Positions 35,330 to 44,886 of a DNA stretch of 64,000 nucleotides are shown piece after piece. This DNA is from Gnetum montanum (Eukaryota > Streptophyta > Gnetopsida > Gnetales > Gnetaceae). The stretch lies in contig MNCI01034266.1 in the NCBI GenBank assembly GCA_015680685.1, positions 802,102 to 866,101 of the forward strand, read 5' to 3'. A model generated the notes under the pieces. The model was not told the origin of the DNA, searched no databases, and saw only the letters and a program-made list of their open reading frames with translations. The position numbers and the translations under genes are program-made. Positions within the stretch are counted from its first letter, which is position 1, and every line of letters starts with the position of its first letter.

Positions 35330-35720
35330 TGCTTCAACCTCTCAAGTGGGTAGCACCATTGTCATAATCATGTTCCCCTTTAGGAAGATCTGAACATTCA
35401 TGTATCATTTCATATTTTCATGCACTAATAATGTGACAAAGTATGAAGGTCTCCTTTAGGGTATCCTAGCAGCTTGCAATCTAGGAATACAAAACCTAGT
35501 GATACAAGGTGACTCACAACTAGTTGTCAACAAATTCATAAAGGTTTATGCATATAAATCCCAACACTTGCAACCTTATTATGACCTAGCAATGCACTTG
35601 CTCAAGCAATTTACAACTGTGGATGTTTAGCATATCCCTTGCAACGAGAATGCCATTACCAATGCATTAGCTACATTAGCCTTAAGCATTGCACCCAAAA
35701 TGTTTCACACATTGCCCACC
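35330..35720 (+). pseudogene. Archaeal-type RNase H of O, decayed
   Basis: A second RNase H domain follows the first: NNVTKYEGLL near 35426-35455, then GILAACNLGIQNLVIQGDSQ (35459-35518), LVVNKFIKVYAYKSQHLQPY and CNENAITNALATLALSI (about 35640-35690). The YEGLL, GDSQLVVN and NxxADALA-like positions match the archaeal-type RNase H that marks the Tat lineage of plant Ty3/gypsy elements. In O the late alanine-aspartate pair reads ITNA, so an active-site acid is lost. It forms the basis for placing O in Tat. Confidence 0.8.
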
Positions 35721-35899
35721 ACAATGGTAGAGTGCACTATGCTTCTCACACAAACAATTGACATTGCATCTATAGCCACAATAAGCACCACCCACGTAGT
35801 AGAATGGGATGACAACATTAGGGCATACCTTCTACATGGTGAACCTCTATAACATCTAACCACTACCTAAAAGGATGTAGTGTGAAAGTGGTCATGGCA

Positions 35900-37018
35900 G
35901 TGCATCATCATGGGTGATAGCACATTTTGCTATAGATCCTACCATGGCATACTGTTGACCTACGTTAAAGACAATGAAGCATAAACGATCATTAACCAAG
36001 TCCATGAGGGACTCTATGGAGACCACATAGCACCCAGGGTAATGGCAGTGAAAATCAAACGCTTAGGCTACTATTGATCATACAAGACATGTGACACATG
36101 TCAATGGCATGGCAACTTAATGCATCTTCCACCTACTGAACTACATACAATGTAGATCATGTGGTTGTATCAATGTTGGGGGTTGGACATCATAGGGCCT
36201 ATAATGCCTAAGTCCTCTAAATGGCAAACCTTCATTATAACCACAACTGAGTATTTCAAGAAGTGGGTTAAGGCTATTTTCCTTAGGAAGACTACATTAC
36301 AACTGGTTTGCAAATTCATACTTGATAACATAGTGACCCATTATGATTTACCCATGACCATAGTCATAGACAATGGGCCATAGTTTAGTATTGCTAAGAC
36401 TAAAGCCTTTTGTGAGTGCTTTGAAATCAAACATTCCTTTTATCACCTTACTACCTATAGGCATTGGCCAAGCAGAGGCCACAAACAAAGTTACTGTCAA
36501 TCTTTTAAAGAATTTGTTTAGCAATAGAAAATGGCGATGGCAGAAGCAACTAATCTATGCACTCTAGACCTACCCCACAACATGAAGAACTGCAATAGTT
36601 AAGATGCCATATATTTTTGTTTTTTGGGTCTAAAGTAATTTTTCCTTTTAAATTATAGGTCCCATCGCTCCATATCATTCTTTCAAGCTTCATCAATGAG
36701 GCTCAAAATGATGAGTTGAGAATCATTGACCTTAACTCGATAGAGGAGGAGTGCATTCAAATACTTGATCACATCGAGTAGTACTAACAAATGAAATGGA
36801 AAAAGCACCATCATAATCAACACTAGTGCCTAATCCTGAAAGGGAACTTTGTTCTCAAGGCCATTCACAAACCTACAAACAAATTCTCAGCCAACTGGAA
36901 AGGGCCTTTTTTTGTTGTCAAGGCCTATGACAATGGGGCATTCAAGCTTGCTGACCATGATGGCAATGAATTTGCTAATCTAGTGAACCAATCATATCTA
37001 AAGCTATACTACGCATAG
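35900..37018 (+). pseudogene. Integrase of O, decayed
   Basis: Integrase would insert the DNA copy. The H-H-C-C zinc module is recognisable as VHEGLYGDHIAPRVMAVKI and CDTCQWHG (about 35998-36115). The catalytic core reads WGLDIIGPIMPKSSKWQTFI (36178-36237), then VIDNGP at 36364-36381 carrying the second D, and GIGQAEATNKVTVNLLKNLF (about 36450-36510) with the E. The C-terminal part NWKGPFFVVKAYDNGAFKL near 36895-36952 ends at YYA just before 37018. Two open stretches (36159-36383 and 36373-36567) overlap in different frames, showing a frameshift near 36380. Confidence 0.85.
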
Positions 37019-37059
37019 CATGCAACACCCAATCAACAATACATCAATGTAAGTCATGA

Positions 37060-37400
37060 CCTGCTACAACTCTAAACTAGCATAGATCATCTACTATGAT
37101 GCTAAACTATAACAGATCATCTATTATGATGCTAAATTGGAATAGATAGTATACTACAACTATAAACTAGCATAGATCATCCACTATGATTCTAAATTGG
37201 TAGAGCTTGTCCTTGGGTAATGACATTAGACTGGCACAACATCCACCATCTACTACGATACTAAACTAGCATCCACTAGTCTTCTAGGACTATAAGCTAG
37301 CACATCACAGTCTGCCAAGACCTTAAACTAGGTTCATGGTCTGCTAAGACCCTAAACTAACAAGGCATCTGGTCTACCAAAACCTTAAACTAGGTTAGTA
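37060..37400 (+). repeat. Short-unit array of O, copy 3 (after integrase)
   Basis: About ten copies of a CTAAACTAGCATAGATCAT-like unit are spaced 30-50 bases apart. The orientation is the same as at 8660 and 13860. Pol of O is thus bracketed by related arrays on both sides. Confidence 0.75.
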
Positions 37401-38969
37401 GTTCAACACACATAGTTCTATGGATAAGTGAGCAACAATACTTCCAACTCCATGCCATCTATCCACTTTTCATTGGAAAGGTGGGGACACTACAATTCTA
37501 GAATGGATTTCCTACCATAGCAAAGACCTTTCAAACATTTGTAGTATTGTTGTCCCCTTTGCATTTTCATAATCTTCTGAATTTTCCCTTGGGCATTTTT
37601 CTGACCTTCTAGAGCTCTTCTCATTGCCATCAACACTATCAAATCCAAGTTGCACCTATAGCACTACTAGCTCTAGGTGGCACTTGCAGCACTACCAGCC
37701 CTGGGCATTTTGGTAGTTCCTTAAGCCTCTAGTGAGAGACACCTCTAGAACATTTGTAGCATCATGGCCCCCTACCATTTTGCTATTTTCTCCTTGGGCT
37801 CTCATCATTTCTTAGTCTCTTAGGCATTTTTTGGTGCTTGAATCCTTCATTGTCAACACAATCATTTGGAGTAGTTACAATGTCATTACCCTAGTGCCTT
37901 CAGTAGCCCTTCAATCTCTTGTAAATGGTCTAGCTATTACAACACTTACAGCACCCCTACATCTAGTAGTTTACTATCATCTCATGTTCTATGGTTGTTT
38001 TCTTGTTCTCTATAAGTTGTGTTTGTAGGATAAACCCTTAGAGGCACTCATGTAGGGATGCATCTCATCACAACAGCAAGTTACCGCATTGCACTTATGT
38101 GCATGGTTGGACTAGCTAAACCACTCAAGAGTGCATAGCCCTATTACCCCACTATAGCCTACTTGCATTTACCCCTTTTACCTTATATTTCCCTACCTTC
38201 CTATACATTACCAAGCTTGCAACCCCTCTGATGCACATGGCACCCTCTTTATGTCAATCAAAAAACCCATTGTAGACATAATGCAACCTGTCCCATGGGG
38301 AGTCTCTATGGGCTATTCAAAGCCCAAGAGGATGCAATGCAAATCATCCCATGGAGGAAACACCTATCTTATATATGCAATGCTATTGCATCAATGCAAC
38401 ACCCATTATATGCCACATAGCCCACCTAATGAAACGCATCCTATAGCTAGCATCTCACAATGTGCAGAACCCAATGTAGGTTCATCATAGCCACAAAAGA
38501 GTAAAAGACATGAAACATAAGAAAAAAAAGAAAACATGGTAAAACATGTCCCTAAGCATTTAGCAAAGCTACAATTTTGCAACTGGTCCAACCCTGAATC
38601 CACATTGACCTTCTCATAAGCACTTCAACGAGAGGTTAAAATTTTAGGAGCAAGCCATTCTGGTGCCATGGATACTGACTCTCTCATAAGCATTACAACG
38701 AGATATCATTGTTTTGACAATAAGCCATCCTTGGTGCCACATCTTGCAATATCACATTTTTTGCATTTCATTCCCTTGTTATCCCCTAATGCATTCCCTA
38801 CATCCTTTATCTCCAAGAATATCATTACCCTTAGCACTCTTGACCATGATGAAGCAACATCCAATTGGGTACTGATGAGTGATGTTGGTGTCGAGCCTAC
38901 TATGGTGTTTTGGATTCTTTGTCAACATCTCTTGAGCCACTTGTTCAAATGATAACAAAGAGGGACCAA
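37401..38969 (+). other. 3' untranslated region and polypurine tract of O
   Basis: No coding frame is convincing. Two related segments, CTCATAAGCACTTCAACGAG (38612) and CTCATAAGCATTACAACGAG (38683), form a ~71-bp duplication. The part from 38600 on matches the 3' UTR of I. AACAAAGAGGGACCA at 38954-38968 is the polypurine tract. Confidence 0.65.
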
Positions 38970-40630
38970 AGAAACACCATCAAATTTGGATTTCCAGGTT
39001 TTAACTACAAATTTGTCTAAGTGTTAAAACTTGGCAAATTCTTCTAAGTGTTGATACTATGCGCCCCCCCACCCCACTACTGGGACTATTTTCTAAAGCA
39101 TAGTCAATGTATTTGACACAAATGGCCCAAATTTACAAGATTTTTCTAAGTGTCAACAACAGCTCCAAAATTTTCTGTGTCCTGGCTACACTCTCATTAT
39201 AGGGACTATGCTCCAGAGTGTAGTTAACGTAGTCAGCACACCAATGGCCAATGTCAAGGCAGAAGCTATTAGGCTTGGTTGGCATGGAAGAAATAGTTCA
39301 ACAAATTTTCTAACTTTTGAGGCTATGCTCCCTACTATGCTCTAGAGCATAGTTAGCATACTCTAAATGAGGACATAAATTTTTGCTAGACTTTTCTAAG
39401 TGTCAAGGCTATGCTGTCACTACCAGGACTATGCTCTAGAGCATAATCATCATAGTCTACAGTGATACACATTTTTTGGAAAAAAATTATTAACTATTGG
39501 GACTATGCTCCAGATCATAGTTAGCATAATCAAGTAGAACTACCTTCAAGAGCTTCCAAAACTTAGCACAAGCATTCATCTCAGCTCCAACATTCCTTTA
39601 GCACAAAATATTAGCAATTTGAATTTCTTTTGCATCTCCCTTTTCCCCCAAAATTGTACCTACACTCAACACCACTTCAGAGAGTGAACAGCATAGTCCT
39701 ATAGCGTAGTCTCCAAAACTGCACTATTTTGCATTATTTCTAGGTACTTAGTGCTTTTTTTGGCACTTAGACATGTAGCCCTAGTAGTGTAGTCATAGTC
39801 TAGTAGTCTCATAGGGTCCATTTAAGCATACCAATAGAACACCATAGCGTAGTCCCAACTACCCCTCTATTATGTGGCACCTAATCCATGGTTTGCACTA
39901 TCCCTAGCCCTATAAATACCCCAACACTTCATGTTTTAGGGGTTGGAATTTTGAAGCATTTGGCTAGTGAACTTGCATCTAGAGAACTCGAGCATCTGCG
40001 TGAACTTGACATTTTGACGAACTTTGGAATAGCACTTGGCACCATTGCACACCACTGTAGCACTCTTGCACACCACCTAGCATCCTATGGACCATCATAG
40101 CTCATACAACATCATGGTAGCCAACTTGTCAAGTTTAAACTTCATGGCAGATGTCAGTTTTCATAGCCCAAACACCCTATGACTATGACTATGCTACCTA
40201 CTACACCTATCTATACATCACATACCTCTTCACCTTTTCCTTATAGCTAACTACACTATGCCTGTCTCCACCCCCCCAATTTGGGATGGTGCCAATTGCT
40301 CTTGCTCACATCCAACATATTTTTAGCATTTTCTTTTGCATTCTCACATTTTTCACTATTTTCCTACACATATTCACACATTTGCACTCTTAATTGCATT
40401 GGAAACTTCAACTACACTCACCCTAGTTGACATTGTGGACATTGCAAACACCATGCAAACCCTTGCATTCATTTTAGTGTAATACCTTATAAGTCCTAGT
40501 TCAATTAACAAGACCGCTCTGGGCACCCCACCTCCATTTCCACTAGGCCCTCATGTACATGTAGGGTCAAGGATGTACAACCATGAACCTCTTGGTGCAC
40601 CATTCTAGCCTCCAAAATTTTTTATCTTTA
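38970..40630 (+). repeat. 3' LTR of element O
   Basis: It is similar to 2636-4283 from GAAACACC to GCCTCCAAAA. The first dinucleotide is AG where TG is expected. The TATA box is at 39910-39919. It contains one perfect 20-base palindrome at 39334-39353. The upstream flank matches the internal 3' UTR of I, and the downstream flank is the 188-bp array of Z, as required for a 3' LTR. Confidence 0.85.
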
Positions 40631-41330
40631 AAATATAGTGGGTTATGTTACATATCCCTAGGGCATCCACACTGGCTCCATGCTAGACAGCATGGAGGGG
40701 TGGTTCACCAATGTGGAAATGGATGTAGGTATGAAAAATCAAGTTATTTTTGGCAAATCTAGGTTACCGAAGGCTATTAAGGAGTGTTGAAGTCAAAATA
40801 TGGTAAATTAGACAATCAATTTTTGTAGTTTTGATTGTCCCCCATCCATCCACACTAGAAACATGCTAGGAAACATGGATGAGCCTCCCCTTAGCATGTA
40901 TTCACCAGATCTAGTACTTTAGGACATTTTTGACTAACTTTACTGAGGTTTTGGGGCCTCCAAGGGAGACTGGAGGGGTTTAGAGCTATGTGGACCCACT
41001 CTGAGGGTCAAATCTGGATTAGATAGCCACCATGAAGGCCAAATATGGGTGTTACCCCACTTGGTTCATGCTAGAATCCACATTGGGTAGTGTTGCCTCA
41101 ATGTTTATGTCTAAATCTTTGTTGAGATTTAACCCCTTTTCGAAGTCCAACATTTGGTGGGTTGATCACTGCTATCAAAAATGGCAAAGGGGATCAGTAT
41201 GGGAGAATTAGTTGGCAAAGGAGACCAAGATCCATGCTACCCAACATGGATATAGGGAGGGATAGGTTGTAACATGGTTATATGGGTTCTAAGGGATGGA
41301 AAACTTAGCATCGAGGAGGTTTCTAGGCTT
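40631..41330. repeat. ~188-bp tandem array, right part (element Z)
   Basis: The landmark recurs near 40667-40696, 40860-40889, 41057-41085 and 41232-41250. The distance from the last landmark left of O (2483) to the O boundary plus that from 40631 to 40667 gives about 188 bases, so the array continues in phase across O. Confidence 0.75.
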
Positions 41331-43221
41331 TAAACACATGTTGCATGTGAGGCATATGGTGGGGTGCATTGCAAGAAATTCAAAACTTTGAAATTAATGT
41401 TTTCTCCCACCATTCCCAATATAAAGAAGAGTCCCCTCCACCTCCACCCCACCCCCCCCCCNCCCCCCCCCCCCCCTTTGCACTTCACTACACTTTGAGT
41501 TCTAGTCCACAAAATTGACAATGGGGATACAAGAAGAGGCATTTAGGTTTTTATGCTAAACTTCTATAACAATAGCACACAAAACTCTCATTCCATCTTG
41601 TAGCACATTGGTTCTAGGCTCTAGTGATGATTTCTTACTCCAAGAATCATTAGGCTTCAGTGTTTGTGCTTAGATCTCCACATCTAAGCAGCATTAACAT
41701 TCCAATCCTGTAGATTTTCCAATTGGTTCTTCAACATTGGTGGAACAATCATGAAGAAATGTAGATCTAGTAACAAAAGCCCAAGGCTCCAAGAGGTAGA
41801 TGATGCTATAGTAAACATCTTCCAACTACTCAAGCTAGTTTTCATTCAAGCATCATCTTCGTTCACCTCAATGTAGGCCATTCTTAACCATTTTTTGCTA
41901 TTTCTTGGTCGATTTTTGTGTTTTCCCAATTATGAGAGGCCATTTTTCATAGATCTATGCTAAGGATGTTGATAACATTAAATTCTGATGAAATCCCACC
42001 TTTCATTTTTCCTATTTCTACATAAATCCAGAGTCATTTGGTCATCTAGGCTTTATTTGATTTAGTTTTGAACTTAGATTTATTATTTTCATGTACTTTT
42101 TTTATTAGTTTGAGGGTAGACCCATTTTCCTAGATCTATGCTATAATATTCAACAAAATCAAATTTTGACAAAATCCTATCCCATATTTTGATGATTTTT
42201 TACATGGTTTTAAGGTTGTTTGGCTATTCTAGCTTTTACTCATGCATATATTAAATTAGGTTTTGTAAATTTTATGTGTTCTAGTTGTTTTTGGTGAACA
42301 AAAGCAAGCATAGTTTTGAATTTGTTTTCAAGAAAATGGCTAGTTATTATTAAAATATAAGATTTTTTGTTTTTCCTATTATATTTAAGTTTTCTATTTG
42401 CTATGGTCTCATTCATTTTGAAGTTGAGATGGGTAATTTATGGCCATTTTGATTACGTTGTGCAGTTAGGGCTTGTGCCATTTTTCAAATTTTATGAGTT
42501 AATGAAATTTTTCTAGAGACATGGCAAGGGTTTCCAATTTTCTACACCCATGGGTGTGTAGAGCTTGATTTCAGCTTTTAAACAATGGTGGAATGACTTC
42601 ATTTAAAACTCAAATGAATTTTCAGTAAATTTTTTTCCAACCTTGTCTAAAAAGAGGGTTTACAGTAATGGCTACATTCATGTGAATTTGGTTACATTTT
42701 GTGCAAAACTAGTTATGGAATTTGGCTTCCTCTAGTTATTACTATAAATTTAATGATTTCAAAATTCCTTTAATGGTGAAATCACTAAAATCAGAGTTCT
42801 AATGAATTTCTTATGACTTTTTTATCAAGGCTATGTAGATTTGGCTTTGTCATGGTTGTATTAGCTTTACCCCTCAAAGATGGGCAGCATTGACATGCTT
42901 AGAAATGTTTTCTATCAATTCCCCATGATCCTAGGGGTGGCCTAGGACATTGCCAATGTTCTAAATTTAGATTCACACATAGTGAAAATATTTTACTATT
43001 TCTAGGAACCATCTTCCTATGGTTGTTTTCTAGGTTTTAAAGCTATATTTGTAAATGTGATTTTAGACTAAGGTATGATTTTGGCTACAATGTGTGAAGG
43101 CTACAAGGGTTGTAAAAATGTCATTGTTGAATTCCTTGAAAAATTTTAATAAACACCTTATAGTTTTTTTTACAAAGGCTAATTTCACCCCCAACTTGGA
43201 TGTTTTGTAAAATTTATTAAG
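41331..43221. other. Z interior, no gene seen; poly-C run at 41452-41476
   Basis: AT-rich sequence with two loosely repeated blocks, TTTTCATAGATCTATGCTAAG (about 41945) and CCCATTTTCCTAGATCTATGC (about 42120). The C run contains an N and is probably mis-sized. By position this corresponds to the intron-like spacers of the antisense ORF region in O. Confidence 0.4.
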
Positions 43222-43230
43222 AAATTCTAA

Positions 43231-43731
43231 GTGTTGAGACATGATCCTAATGGTATTCTTGTTTCCCCATCTAAGGCCCCATTGAAATCCATAATCATCA
43301 TGGTTAATGTGGTTGAAATCCTATGTTGCATTAGCCAAACCAAGGTAAATACTCCTTTTCCTAACATGGTCTTGGAGAGGGGCCAAGCACAAAACAATCA
43401 TAAGAGGCAATATGAGGCCAATCAAGAGGCATACTTAAAGTGGCTAAAAAAGGAGATGATTGAATGACATAAGATGTAGTTGTTCATTCATGACATTTAG
43501 GCTAAAAGTAATTACAAATTCTTTGAAAGAACTCTCATGGTATTTGAATCACCTTCTCCTAAAATTACTACTACTATAGACGAGGTCTTTATGGCAATAG
43601 TCTCATGGGAGAAATCGACATGGATGGACATGGATAGGACAAATATCCTCATAGGCATTATGTTTGGGAATGTTGATAGGGCCAACATGAAAGAAGAACA
43701 AATGCTTCAACATTCGAAGATTGGTCTTTAA
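43231..43731 (+). pseudogene. Remnant of the antisense ORF in element Z
   Basis: One plus-strand frame runs 43231-43731 with three stops. Near its start APLKSIIIMVNVVEILCCIS and QTKVNTPFPNM resemble VLLKPILVVVELVGILCC and SKTLPNTPTPDM of the minus-strand ORF in O (11817 downward), with about half the residues shared over 28 positions. In both elements the ORF is antisense to gag-pol and lies beyond the first short-unit array. Function unknown. Confidence 0.5.
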
Positions 43732-44344
43732 CGTCTTCTCCCAGAATTCATGGTACTAGATTCCCCATAGGTCTAATAGATTTTATGTTTTTATCTTAAT
43801 TTTAAATTTGTTTAAGTTATAGTTCTTAGCTATTGGTTATTGATTAGCTTGATGCTTATGAGTCACAGGGATCATGTGACATTGGTGGCCCCAGTGATAA
43901 AAGCAAAGATGATGACACCCCCCCCCCCCCCCCCCCCCCCCTCCTCCTCTAAATGACCCCTTAGCACCATCATATGCTTGATGTGATAACTTTTATTGTT
44001 GATTTTAGACTACTTTGTTGATTGAATTTGCATGGCTAATCTTGGCCAATGTTTTGGGTGTAGACATTTTAGACTCATTTATTATTTTAACATTTTTGCC
44101 ACATAGTGTGGCCATGACTATGTATGTTTAGACATTTTAAATTTTAAGTTTACTTTTTTAATTTAGGCTATATATGTAGTTGATGGCTTTACTTCTTTCA
44201 AGCTCTTAAAAGATTATAAACATTGTAAATGAAAAATGACTACATTAGCTATGTTGGCTATGTTGAAAATAAATAAACTATAAGGATATAAATGGCTATA
44301 GGATAACGGTTGCATTCTAGTTTTTGACCATGGTGGGTTGTATG
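43732..44344. other. Non-coding spacer with poly-C run at 43918-43941
   Basis: Contains GTGGCCCCAGTGA near 43887, the reverse of the ACTGGGGCCAC block next to the hairpin in O (11940), then 24 consecutive C. The rest is AT-rich with no gene. Confidence 0.4.
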
Positions 44345-44470
44345 TTTATCACCAATTTAAGGCCATGGAAAATCACAATACCAGTTTAAGGTCTTAGTAG
44401 ATCATGATGCTAGTTTAAGGCCTCAACAAGCCATGAATTTTGCCAGTTTTATGCCATGTTGGGCCTACAT
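44345..44470 (-). repeat. Short-unit array of Z, protease-side copy
   Basis: Plus-strand units CCAGTTTAAGGTCTTAGTAG, GCTAGTTTAAGGCCTCAACA and CCAGTTTTATGCCATG lie about 45 bases apart. They are in minus-strand sense, as in I. Confidence 0.7.
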
Positions 44471-44679
44471 TGAAAGGAAACTAAAATTTTTGTCAATTTT
44501 TTATGTTTTAAAGTTTTTATGGCTTTTATAGTTTTAAAGAAAAATGCCTTAATACATAAATAAAAATGCAAATAAAAGTAAATCTCTAAGCTACATGCAA
44601 AAAATATTAAAGAAAATTTAGGCTAATAGGCTATTATTACATATGGTTACATGGTCGTAAGAGCATGGGGTGGAAGGAT

Positions 44680-44886
44680 CATGGATGTACATCACCTGTG
44701 CAATGTATAAGGCCTATTCTACAAATGTTTGTACTCACCATCCCCTTCACCAATGACAGTAAAGGGTAGTTCATTCCATAGTGCGTTCCATTGCTCATTG
44801 ATAAGCAATAGGTACCCCCTATGTCCAACCATATGAATTTCAAGTGTTCATGCATGTTCCAATCAAATTTCATGGATGGGACTAGT
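44680..44886 (-). pseudogene. Protease tail of element Z, separated by E1
   Basis: The minus strand reads NALWNELPFTVIGEGDGEYK (about 44775-44716), matching NALWVEFPFNIVEKGQGKYR in O. The rest of the protease is at 49060-49700, so E1 split it. Confidence 0.6.

Larger units (their letters stand above)
2636..40630 (+). mobile_element. Element O: ~18.5-kb Tat-type Ty3/gypsy retrotransposon, interrupted by element I
   Basis: O has two plus-strand LTRs (2636-4283 and 38970-40630). Between them lie a primer-binding site, gag, protease, an antisense ORF, reverse transcriptase, two RNase H domains, integrase, a 3' untranslated region and a polypurine tract. Element I (14761-34238) interrupts the RT. 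Without I and its target duplication O measures about 18.5 kb, in the range of Tat/Ogre elements. All coding regions carry many stops, so it cannot encode its own movement. It sits inside the 188-bp array of Z, which continues in phase on both sides. A clean target duplication was not found: 2631-2635 is GTAGA and 40631-40635 is AAATA. Confidence 0.85.

Noticed and set aside
2631-40635. Five-base target duplication for element O
   Set aside because: GTAGA on the left and AAATA on the right do not match; shifting the boundary by one or two bases did not help.
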